From Hydra vulgaris (lineage: Eukaryota > Cnidaria > Hydrozoa > Anthoathecata > Hydridae): a DNA stretch of 64,000 nt. Within the stretch, counting starts at the first letter, position 1, and each line of letters starts with the position of its first letter. Of this stretch, positions 1 through 13,569 are shown piece by piece. The position numbers and the translations under genes were made by a program. The notes beneath the pieces are model-generated. The model did no database searches. It saw only the letters and a program-made list of their open reading frames with translations, and was not told where the DNA came from. Where the stretch lies: NCBI RefSeq assembly GCF_038396675.1, contig NC_088927.1, positions 32,536,001 through 32,600,000 on the forward strand. Reading direction: 5' to 3'.

Positions 1-1545
1 TAATATAAACATAGTTAGACCAATTTTAAAACACATAAACTTTATTTACACTAAATGTGAACTGATACAGACACAAAATTAGCTGGGGGAAAAAATACGC
101 AAATTTTTTTTTTTTTAAAGATTAAAAAAAAAACGTTTTTATTTGTTTTCGATTTCGGTTGTATAATGTCTTTACACTCTTTTCTGTAGAAAAATAACAA
201 ACAACTTTTTTTTATAAATAGACATAGCAATAAAGGCAATTAAAATAACTCGTTTTTGTGGTTGTCATAAATATATTTTTTTAAGTTAATATAATGGTAT
301 ATGTTATATAAGTAGTAAATCATCTTTGTACATGCAATTGATAGTGTTATTTCCATTCCGTAACAAAAAATACTCTTCATAATCTTGCTGACTTCTAATG
401 TTAAATGTACTTCATGCTTCTTCAAGAGTAATGTTTAACAAATGATGCATCATTAAACAACTTATGTTTGTTCTTGTTAGTTGTTCATTCATAAACAAAC
501 AATTTCTTTACGATCAGACGGAAGACAAACTGTAATGCTTATGTAGCTGCAGAGGCTTCAAATTTCTCTTTGGAAACTTTCTCTTTGGCAATCCAATTTG
601 CCAAAGAGAAAGTTTCGCGTAACTTTGTTTACATTTATACTTTCAAAATTTGTCTCGCCGAAACAGTTGTTTCAATAAAATTCGTTAGTAAATAGCTTGG
701 GAATTAACGCAATAAAGTTACGTCATCGCTTAGAAATGTTAACACAAGTTTAAGCGTAAAATTAAAACAATTTGTTGTAAAACATGCCAAGTTTTAAAAG
801 CATATTGACTAACACTAGCAAGAGGTACGTAAAATAGTTTTTATATTTTCATCTGCATAAAAGATCGAAATTTTAATAACTAACGTCATCCATCAAAAAA
901 TTAATATTTTACATTTAAAAGAAATAAATTTAAAAGTATAAATGCATTAAAAATTAAGCTATAGTAATAAAATCACACGGATGACGTTGGAATCTGATAG
1001 AATAGACCATTCATTGATAAGTGTTCCAAATTTCAACCATCAGCCATGTAGCTATGTTAGTCAATCTCGGTTGGCCCAAGACAGGTTTTCCGTAAAAATC
1101 GCTAAAAACAGAAAAGTCATCCAAAATCATTTAAAATATTTTAACAATGTTAATTTTTATTTTGTTTAAAGTAAATATTTATTTAACCAAGAAAGATAGT
1201 TCTTGTAAATTTTTTTAATTTGAAGATTAAAGCGTTTATAGAAAAAAAAACCCATTACTTTAAAGTTATTGAATTTTTATATTTTATTTGCCAAAATTTT
1301 TATAAAACTTTTTATGCGGAAATTGTTTTTGCTAGACTCGTGACGTAAGTCCCAATTTTACATTGCGTGAAACAGCCGTGGAATAATAATATTAGTAGAA
1401 TAATAGTATTAATAGAAGTTCGTGCAATACTATAGCTATTGTTTTGATCTACTATTACTATTGTTTTAATACTAATACTTCAAAACCATTCTCGTTTGCT
1501 AATAATAATGTCTAAGGTTATAGAGTTTATATCTATACTATAGTA
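1..1545. other. AT-rich stretch, no gene recognised
   Basis: No reading frame here has recognisable protein character; the longest frames are about 60 codons and compositionally random. The only clear structure is a perfect hairpin at 573-616. The stretch ends at a compound microsatellite. It could be intron, intergenic DNA or old repeat; I cannot tell which. Confidence 0.5.
573..616. repeat. Perfect 19-bp inverted repeat (hairpin)
   Basis: The 19-base arm at 573-591 (core TTTCTCTTTGGCAA) is exactly complementary to 598-616, leaving a 6-base loop. It may be a relic of a fold-back or MITE; no flanking duplication was identified. Confidence 0.8.
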
Positions 1546-1951
<406 letters not shown>

Positions 1952-1955
1952 TATC

Positions 1956-2096
1956 AATATATACTAGTCAGCTATATAAACTCTATTATAATATAATAGA
2001 GTTTATATAGCTGACTAGTATATATTAATACACACATACTAGTCAGCTATATAAACTCTATTATAATATAATAGAGTTTATATAGCTGACTAGTAT
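1956..2096. repeat. Two tandem perfect palindromes, period 75 bp
   Basis: The first copy has 35-base arms at 1956-1990 and 1992-2026 with a single central base. The second has 30-base arms at 2036-2065 and 2067-2096, again with one central base. Both share the core CTAGTCAGCTATATAAACTC. Copies are offset by 75 bases. Such near-spacerless palindromes can extrude as cruciforms. Confidence 0.9.
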
Positions 2097-2103
2097 ATAT
2101 TAA

Positions 2104-2330
<227 letters not shown>

Positions 2331-2386
2331 ATTATATTTTTTGTGTGATAGAGAAATTTTTATTTTGTGCATACAGTTACCTAATA

Positions 2387-3945
2387 TGCTTAGAAAATAC
2401 AAACGTCTAACTCATCGACAATCCTGGAAAGAAAATTTAATGAAAGCAGCTATTGAATCAGTAATAAAGAAGGAAATGGGGCATAAGAAGGCATCGTTAA
2501 TGTTTTATATCCCAACAACGACACTGCGAGACAGAATAAAAAGACTTCAGCAAGGGAGTTTAGAACTAAGTAGTTGTTCAGTAAAAAAACTTGGAAATTT
2601 TAAATCAGTTTCTAACCTTGAACAAGAGTAAGAGTTAGCTAAACACCTAATTTTTCTAGAAAGTTGCTTGTTTCCAGTTACAATGAAAGATTTGAGAGAA
2701 TTGGCATTTCAGCTAGCTGAAAAGAACAAGATGTCACATAGCTTTAACAAAAAAACAGGAATGGCAGGCTACCAGTGGGCAGAAAGCTTTTTAAAACGCA
2801 ATCCTGTTATTTCTTTGCGTATGCCAGAGGGAACTTCTGGAGCTAGAGCAATAGGATTTAACCGACCTGCTGTGAATAAAATTTTTGAACTATTGACTAA
2901 AAGCATAGATGAAAATAACATAACTCCAAATAATATATATAATGTTAACGTTAATTTCTTCAGAACCAAAAAAAGTGTCAAAAGTAGTTGCTAAGATGGG
3001 AAAAAACAAGTTGGAACTCTAACATCAGCTGAACGAGGGAAAATCATAACAATCAAAATGTGTATGAGTGCCTCTGGTATATATGTGCCCCCTTGATTAT
3101 TTCCCCCCATGTTAGAGCTCCCAAGAATGTTAATATTATCAAAAAAGCTCCTCCGGGTATTATTGCATCATATCACCCTAGTGGTTGGATGCAAACAGAT
3201 ATATTTTTGAAGTGGTTTGACCATTTTCTGTCCTTTGTAATGCCATCCAAAAAAAGACCTGTACTGCTATTATTAGATGGTCATGCAACACATACAAAAA
3301 ATATGGAGTTCATAATGAAAGCATGTGAAAATTGTGTTACTGTTATTTGCTTTCCATCACATTGTTCACACCATCTGCAGCCACTAGATATCTCCTTCAT
3401 GGCACCATTTAGTAGCAACTATTCTAACGAAGTTCGAATTTGGCTGCGTACACATTATCCTAGAGTTGTGACCAAATATCAGATTCCAGAACTATTTGGA
3501 ATAGCTTTTATGAAATCTGCAAACACGTTGACAGCTTGTAAATTGTTTTAGAAAGACTGGAATAAGTCCACTTAATCCTGAAGTTTTTGATGATTGGATG
3601 TTTGAGCCTTCAGAAGCAACCAACAGGTCATTTCCTGAGATGTATTCAGCAACACCAAATCTAACTATCAAGTCTCAAACACAAACTATTTCACTGCAAG
3701 AATTATCCCTGACATCTTGCTCTGAATCAGAAACTTCGTCTTCGACATCTATGGCTTCTTTCACAATTGCAAAATCTGCAAAAATTGTAAGTATTTCAAA
3801 TAAGAAAACTCAGCAAACTCGCAAACGATGCCAAAAGGGCAAAACAGCTATACTCACCAGTTCACCATATAAAGAGGAACTGGCAAAAATGATGGTTATA
3901 AAAACTAAAAATAACAGTCAACAAGACTGTAGAAACAAAAAATGA
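2387..3945 (+). pseudogene. pogo/Tigger-type (CENP-B-like) transposase, broken
   Basis: Three blocks read in order. At 2387-2631 there is a psq/CENP-B helix-turn-helix (core [20 protein letters not shown]). After an in-frame TAA at 2629, the same frame continues to about 2960 with a Tc5/CENPB-type DNA-binding domain (AGYQWAESFLKRNP). Then come frame shifts, with DDE_1 pieces at 3080-3540: LLLLDGHATHTKN holds the second catalytic Asp and HHLQPLDISF the third. The first catalytic site, usually NVDETG-like, reads NVN, so that Asp is also lost. A basic C-terminal tail reads at 3560-3945. In the living family this cut-and-paste nuclease moves TA-flanked elements. With one stop, at least two frameshifts and a missing catalytic residue, it is dead. 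Confidence 0.85.
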
Positions 3946-3997
3946 TACACCTGCAGAAATTGTACCACGAAAAGTATACCCCCAGTTATTTTTGGGA

Positions 3998-4186
3998 TTT
4001 TTGTTTAATAACATTTTCAAAAACTGTTGTGTTTTTTTCTATATTGCTAAAATTAAAAGCTTTTTTTTTGTTGTTGTTGTTGTTTGTTGAAAAACACTGA
4101 TAAAAAAACACAGGTCGTTTTTATTTTCATATTTCATTAATCTAAAGCTTACGGGGGCTGTTATGACCCCACTTCCCTAAATATAT

Positions 4187-4270
<84 letters not shown>

Positions 4271-4280
4271 TATACATATA

Positions 4281-4374
<94 letters not shown>

Positions 4375-4600
4375 TTAGGGTGCAGTTGTGCCTCTCTATA
4401 GGGGCACAACCGTTTTTTTTACTAAGTGTAATTTTTGTGTTATAACGTTTTTAAAAACCGTTTTATTTTTTTCTTTATTGCAGCAATTTAAAGCTTAATG
4501 ATGTGTTTATCGAAATACACTGTTAAAAAAACGCATGCCGTTTTTATTTTCATAGTCCATTAATCTAAACGTTACGAGGGCTGTTATGCCCCCACTCTCC
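3998..4600 (+). repeat. Duplicated transposon 3' end, each copy capped by (AT)n
   Basis: The segment 3998-4180 is repeated in diverged form at about 4430-4600. Both contain the block CATTAATCTAAA followed by a short GC-rich inverted motif (GGGGGCTGTTATGACCCC in copy one, GAGGGCTGTTATGCCCCC in copy two), and both run straight into (AT)n. The GC-rich block is a candidate terminal inverted repeat of the upstream pogo-type element. A short imperfect hairpin (GTTGTGCC...GGGGCACAAC) lies between the copies near 4384-4411. Confidence 0.6.
4181..4371. repeat. (AT)n microsatellite
   Basis: About 190 bases of (AT)n with a few TATACATA interruptions. It abuts the candidate terminus of the first 3'-end copy. 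Confidence 0.97.
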
Positions 4601-4601
4601 C

Positions 4602-4605
4602 TATG

Positions 4606-4645
<40 letters not shown>

Positions 4646-4649
4646 TATA

Positions 4650-4722
<73 letters not shown>
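4602..4722. repeat. (AT)n microsatellite
   Basis: About 120 bases of (AT)n, immediately after the second 3'-end copy. Confidence 0.97.
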
Positions 4723-4724
<2 letters not shown>

Positions 4725-4862
4725 TTGCCACTATTGATATATGATATTATAATAGTAGAAATATAATTTATATCCATATCAATAACTAATTAACAGATTT
4801 AAAAACAACACATTTGGAAAACATCAAGTTAAAACTTTTTTTGTAATTCGTATAAGTTATTC

Positions 4863-5018
4863 CAAGGGAGTTAATATATTATGGGGAGTTAATTTGTTTC
4901 GCCGACAGGGGTTAATTTATTTCAAGGGGAGTTAATCTATTTCGAAATAAATTAACTCCCCTGGTAATTTTTTACGCAACGGGAGTTAATTTATTATGGG
5001 GGTTAATTTATTTCATGA
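4863..5018. repeat. Iterated GGGAGTTAATTTATT motif, direct and inverted
   Basis: The motif GGGAGTTAATNTATT appears about six times in 155 bases with variants (GGGGTTAATTTATTTC, GGGAGTTAATATATTATG). One pair is inverted and forms a nearly perfect palindrome at 4925-4962. The spacing is irregular, so this is not a simple tandem array. It could be a decayed transposon end with repeated binding sites. Confidence 0.6.
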
Positions 5019-5029
5019 TACCGGCCGTG

Positions 5030-6747
5030 TTATATAGTAGGCCATGGTGTAATTTATAAAAGTGGTGAATTTTGAACTATTTTATTCTTCTTTTTTTTTT
5101 TAATTGCGTTTTTCTTAAAATCATGTATTTAGGGTTTGCGACGTGGATTTTTAAAAAAACCAATTATCAGATTTACTTGAAATTTGGCACACATACTCAC
5201 TACATTAGTATCTACAACATACACTAGGATAATTTTTATTGCTTCTCTCGTTCAGTAATTTTTAATCATTTTTTTTCATAAATTACCCCCAAAATTGCAA
5301 AATTTTACACAAATGCAAATATTTTTTGATTTTTTTGACCATATCAAAATCTTCTAGTCTATGTTGCAATGCCACATGTAATATATCACCAGCCAAATTT
5401 TCAATAAAAAATATATAAGGGTTCTAGAAAAATCTCTGTCGCAGTTTACCCCATTTATGGGCCTTCAGCGATATTTATGCTGAAGAAGATTTGTCATAAT
5501 TTTTTTTTTTTTTTTTTTTTTTTTTCTTATTGATGTTATATTACACATTGCAGAATTTTTTTTTATTTGAAAAAGTTGATTTTTTTTTTTTTTTGCTAAT
5601 TACTATACTACCACCTTAAAGTAGCCGTTGCTAAGTATATCTATACCGTTGCTAGGGTATTTTTTTAGTTAAAAAATTGGCAAAATAAGGCTACTTCTAG
5701 GACTTCTGTAGGCTTTTTATCACCAGAGCACATGGATTTTTTTTCATATATTGGAAGATGCATACTTAAGGAAAATAATTAACTTATACTGTTTATGGTG
5801 GACCTAAGGCCACAGTTGTTATGGGTAATCTATCAAAGCGCGTTGAACGCAAAAAGTGATTTTTGGCAGGTTACTCCTTCCCAGGTCCTTGCATGCACAT
5901 GGTTTTTGTTTCAAAAAATCCATGTATGTCTTAGTGTCTTTCAAAAACACCTAAAAAAACTACGTGCAAGTATTGGCCTTAAGAGATATTAGAGCTCAAA
6001 GTTAGGGTAAAATTTCAAACTTTGTGGTTTCGGACCACAATTTCTAGACAACTGAAAATGTAATCATGTTGAATTTTTACTTTTACTGTAGAAACCTACC
6101 CAGATTAGTAAAAAAATTAAAAAGAAATGTTTCTGTCATATTCATGTTGCTAAAACTACTCCTCAAAGTAGCAATTGCACTCCATGCGCAAAATTTTCTC
6201 AAAACGGGCCAAATTTTGGGACCCAATATCTCCGTAATCAATAAAAATTTTTGAAAAAAAAATTACTAGTGGCCCATTTTCATTGTATTTTACAAAATAT
6301 CTAAAAATGAGTACAATTTGAAGACATCACTTCCAGACTTTGCCTAGATTTCTCAGACAATGGCTCTTAAGTATTTGAATCCTGTATTTGTTTTTACCTT
6401 GCTATGTAAATACATAATACAGTGGTTAGTTTAGCTAGATTAACGGCTGTTTTATAAAAGTATTACTTTAAACCTGTAAGTTATGAGGAGTCATGATGAA
6501 ATTAAATATAGTTGATTTTTAAGATCCATAAAAACTGAGTTCACGGTTTTTTAAAAAACTTAAAATTTAAAGACCAAAATTTTTTACGGAATTTTTAATT
6601 CGCGATCACTTAATTCGCCCCTTGTTGATGATGTTGTAGGGTCATTCGGAGCACACCTGGAAATTCCTGCTTTTACGCGGGGAAAAGATCAGCTTAGTGC
6701 TACTGAAGTTATCAAAACACGTCAATTAGCAAACGTTAGACATTAAA
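5030..6747. other. No gene recognised; possible old non-coding repeat
   Basis: Low-complexity T-runs (5500-5525, 5581-5594) and AT-rich text. Two frames of 60-65 codons (5795-5992, 6066-6254) lack domain character, a coding context or splice signals, and I do not call them. The block 5770-6060 has less AT than its surroundings and could be part of an old repeat. Confidence 0.4.
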
Positions 6748-6783
6748 CGTTAAACATGTTGAGCGCGTTCAACATGTTTAACG
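6748..6783. repeat. Perfect 15-bp inverted repeat
   Basis: Arms at 6748-6762 (CGTTAAACATGTTGA) and 6769-6783 are exactly complementary around a 6-base GCGCGT loop. No element boundary is visible around it. Confidence 0.75.
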
Positions 6784-8112
6784 ACAAAAGTTTTCAATTC
6801 TCAACAACAAAATACCAATTGACTATTTGTTTACTAAAGACGGAGAATCTAATACAACATTAGATAAAATTGTTCATTCTGCTTGTGCTTTAGTTAACTT
6901 ATGTCCATCTTTAGTAGCATTTTATTAGCATTTACTTTGAATAATAATTTGACAACATGTTATCATATTAGTTTAATAAACATATTTTTCTTTAAATGAA
7001 TGTAAAACAATTCTATCTATATAACTAAATATAATATATATAAAAAAATAGAATGTATCTGTATAACATATATTTATGTAAAACTGTTAATGAAATATAG
7101 AATTGTTGCTTTCGTAGCATGTTTCTTTTTTACTTTTAAAACGTTTCTTTTTCGTCTGCATTCTGAGCAAAACCAATCGTATCGTCGTCTTTTGAACTCA
7201 TGTGGCAGTAGCAAATCTTATCTTGCAATGATAAAACATTAAAACTTTGAAATTAGTTCAGGAAGGATAACTCTTTTAAAAAACTCCTTCAATACGTTAA
7301 AAATTTTTCTATCAAATTTTTATCGCAAGGAATTCTAAGAGCTAAAAATTTCTTCATTGTCCATACAAAAAAATCACAGAATTCATATTCAGTAACAAGA
7401 AGTTGAGTTTGAACTTGATAGTAATATGCATGGTCTTTTTTAAGTGAAAGTGACCACCTTTTTCTACATAAAGATAACTAGTTTTTTTTATTTTCAACTG
7501 TATCTTGTAATATGTTGTTTCTAAGGTTGTATGGACATTTAATTTCTAAACATATTTTTCCACAACAAGAACACTATATATAACCATATAACTAAAATCT
7601 GTATTAATAAATAAACCTGAGTCAAGAACTTTAAAGTTTTCGTGTATCTTAACTCCCTTTTTAGTATTCGTTATCAACAGAGTATTTTTAGAAAGAAGAA
7701 TAGTTGAAGCTTATTATTAATTTGGTTTTAATTATACTCAATTGATATATTACCGAGTTTATTGATGTCCAAGTTTTAGTTGTACTTCTGTGGTGAAATT
7801 AATGTCCAGGATATAGTCTATATTTTATCTATTCAATTTTTATTTTTTAGTTATTATTTATCAAAATACTATTATCATAGTATTTTGTATCATATTCATA
7901 ATATAATTTATATATGAATCAAATTAGTTATGAATCATATCTAATTTGAAGTTTGAACGTTGTCTTTATTTAACAAGGAAAGCCTTTAGATTATAATTTA
8001 TAACTAATAAATAAGTTATTTTTATATAAATTTATTAAACTATTTTTAAATTATTATTTGGCCACTATCTAAACCTTTATGTATAACTTAAATATTTCTT
8101 TCGATGTTTTAG
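6784..8112. other. No gene recognised upstream of the micro-exon array
   Basis: AT-rich sequence without a convincing reading frame. If the micro-exon array starting at 8113 is real, part of this stretch should be its upstream intron or 5' exon. I could not identify a start exon or promoter here. Confidence 0.4.
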
Positions 8113-10416
<2,304 letters not shown>

Positions 10417-11838
10417 GTAAGGCTATATATATCAACTTTGCCACATGAGTTTATATTAAAAAATATTTGCAATTTTTGTATGGTCCTTACTTCTGTTAAT
10501 GTAATAATCACATGAAAGACTTTATTATAGGTTTTTGCTATACTTGGTTAGAAAGATGACATGTTTTTTACAGCCCATTGACTTATAGCCCCACATTAGT
10601 AGTTGTATAATTTTTTTTGTAATAAATATCCAATTAAATAACAATTTTTGGTAAGAAGTGGAAGGGGCATTAGAATGCCTCTTTCTTATGACATATTTGA
10701 ATACGCCCTCCTTTATACTCCACTCTCTTATGACCATGGATGCACCACTAATGTATCTTTTAATCTAGTGGAATATGTTTTTTACTTCTTTGTTGTTGTA
10801 CTTTAAATATTCAATCAGATATTTCAAGAATTAAAACATTTTTTGATATTATAGTACTAAAACATCATCAACATATCTACTGTGAGTTTTACATTAACCT
10901 CACATATTTGGTGGTTGTCTGGTATGAATTTATTTTTTAATTTATTTCCAATTTTTTAATTTATTTTTTAAATTTATTGTTCAAATTTTGAAAAAAGTAA
11001 TTATTTTTTTTAGGTTGAGTGGAGAGGGGGGGGGGGGTATCTTTTATACGTAAGATTGTATAACATAATTTTATATTGTGTACTAATTTTACTCATTATA
11101 GTAAAGATATAAATATTTATAAAATCAAGTCGTTTTTGATCCTAGGGTGTGATACACCAATCGCCACCACACCCACCTCTATTGCTAACATTCACCTCTC
11201 GTATATTTTGGTGGTTTACTATAAATTTAAAACAACTTTTTTGTGTATTTATATTGCTTATGTATTTAAAAAAAAAAAATTTCTGAAAAAAGTGTTCAGT
11301 TTTATGCGGGCGAGGTGGTGGTTTGGTGCCCCCTCTGTCCATCCGATACACCCGGTGGTTAAAGTTTAACATAAAGTTGTAACCCACTCTTACACCTATC
11401 TTTTGACACCAAGATATTTGTATTTCGATAAGAATTGGCAAAGTTATGACAATTTAAGTGAAGAAAAACTTATTTTGACCACAGTTTCTTCAACAAATCC
11501 ATATATAGAAAAATCGCTACTTAAACCGTCATAACTTTTGAATCAATTGTTCGATTTTGATAATTTTTTCACCTTTAAAATACTGTAATAATCCTCTTTC
11601 TAATGATATATAACATTAGAGTATTCAAACAATTTGAAATTTTTTACTCACGTACCTAATGTAAATTAATTTTTTTTAATGTCAATGTTTTAATATTCAA
11701 ATGTATAATTATTATACATTTAAATAGTATATATAATTATATTTAAATGTATATTATAATAATTACACTATACATTTAAATATAATTATATATACTAGAT
11801 ATATGAAAATATTATTTATACATGTGGGTATATACAAA

Positions 11839-12307
<469 letters not shown>

Positions 12308-12482
12308 ACTAGGTCGTGGTGTAGTGGTAGAGCGCTTGCCTTGTAGGTGGGAGTTTGACTCCCACCACGTCCCTGAAGGTACCGCTCAGCAGCCTTGTTC
12401 ATCAAGGTTCATGTTTTGGAGTTGAGAGAGGGTTGAGAGAAAGTTGTACCAGGGTTAATAAAAAGGAGCAGCTTCCTCTGAT
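12308..12482 (+). mobile_element. tRNA-like SINE
   Basis: The first 65 bases resemble a degenerate tRNA: an A-box-like GTGTAGTGGTAGAGCGC, then GTGGGAGTTTGACTCCCAC, which forms a 7-bp stem with a TTTGA loop and resembles a B box, and near-complementary ends (GTCGTGG and CCACGTC). No normal anticodon arm with full cloverleaf pairing is visible. A tRNA-unrelated body follows (GAAGGTACCGCTCAGC...) up to the hairpin at 12481. This head-plus-body layout fits a Pol III SINE better than a functional tRNA gene. Known copies of the family would confirm it. Confidence 0.55.
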
Positions 12483-12530
12483 AAAAAATTATAGTCAGTT
12501 ATATTTATATAACTGACTATAATTTTTTAT
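12481..12530. repeat. Perfect 23-bp inverted repeat
   Basis: Arms 12481-12503 and 12508-12530 (core AATTATAGTCAGTTATA) around a TTTA loop, directly abutting the 3' end of the SINE-like sequence. Confidence 0.85.
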
Positions 12531-12749
12531 AACGTAACGGGTTCTTGTTTAAAGCGAGTTGTTTAAGCGAGATTTTAAAGTTTACATAAAAATAGTTATG
12601 AACCGGAACTCAAAACAATTTTTGATAAATAATATTTGTTAAAAAACATTAATTGACGCTCCCAATTTTATTTCACTATAAAATGAAAATTGTTGTTAAT
12701 TTTGGATTTAATTTGTTAAAAAAATTATTAATAGAACTCTTTACTTAAA

Positions 12750-12990
12750 ATAAATTTTGGACGTCCCTTTCGACATGCACCCTAAGTTAAATATTTTTTA
12801 AAATCTTTTGTTATACGGTTATCAGGAGGTGAAAAAAATTATAATAACAAATACACAATACAATACACCAATGGATGTCCCCAATTTTATATGATTATAT
12901 AGTGTATCTTTTTTTAAATTTTAGTCTTCGCAATTTATTATTTGATAAAAAAAAATTGTCGGACGTCCCCTTTGACATACGCCCTGAAAT
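12750..12990. repeat. Two diverged copies of a GGACGTCCC...GCCCT block
   Basis: GGACGTCCCTTTCGACATGC near 12758 and GGACGTCCCCTTTGACATAC near 12961 are the same block, each followed by a pyrimidine-rich CCCT and AAAT. The copies are about 200 bases apart. They may be internal repeats of an unclassified element. Confidence 0.5.
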
Positions 12991-13059
12991 ATATAAAATT
13001 TACAAAATTAAAAATGGAATCATAAACTTATAAAATTATCAAATTACCAAATATTCAAA

Positions 13060-13257
13060 ATGTCGCTCGAAATTGAAATCACGAAGCTTAATAACGAAGT
13101 CAAAACAGCCATGCCGCAAAATGACAAAATAAAATTAATCTCCTGGAAAAAAAAGTTGGAAACAAATGTCAGTTCTTTTAAAGATGCCAATATTGTTGAC
13201 TCTTTTAAAGATGAGACACTTAAAAGTTACGAAATCTTTATTCCAAAGATTTTGTAA
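13060..13257 (+). CDS. Small hypothetical ORF, 65 codons
   Basis: ATG to TAA with a lysine-rich, helix-prone product (LNNEVKTAMPQNDKIK, then a repeated SFKD). It shows no signal peptide, membrane segment or known motif. The ATG lies in an AT-rich leader just after the repeated GGACGTCCC blocks. It could be a fragment of a larger mobile-element protein, a first exon or chance. I do not recognise it. Confidence 0.25.
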   Translation: MSLEIEITKLNNEVKTAMPQNDKIKLISWKKKLETNVSSFKDANIVDSFKDETLKSYEIFIPKIL

Positions 13258-13569
13258 CTTTCGTAATTGATACAATGTATTGATTTTTTTAAGTAATAAA
13301 TGTAAAACTAATAAATATAAAACTTAAAAATACACATAATAAATTTAATGAAAATTATTTAATTGTTATATTTTACGTATATCTTAGGTCTCAAACAACT
13401 GGAAACTGTCTATACAGTTCTATCTCCCTATGTATATCTGGGAATAACTGTATAGTTAATGATTTAAGATTATTGACCTCAATTAAACTTTTCCTAAACG
13501 CTGATTTTTATTATAACCACCCAACTTTTCAATGTTTTTAATAATAATCCAAGCTCTTTTTTATGTTTT

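Noticed and set aside
4161..4731. Minus-strand frames of IYIYIY repeats (also at 2172, 8125, 9369, 11910, 12061, 21477, 54143 and 55278)
   Set aside because: These are translations of (AT)n microsatellites and not genes.
5795..6254. Two frames of 65 and 62 codons
   Set aside because: No domain, no splice or start context and no similarity to anything I know; length is expected by chance.
11076..11441. Overlapping 97- and 99-codon frames on both strands
   Set aside because: They span a GC-rich block with inverted ends; both strands being open reflects composition, and the products look random.
12308..12372. Functional tRNA gene
   Set aside because: The head resembles a tRNA but lacks a proper anticodon arm and standard T loop, and it runs into a SINE-like body.
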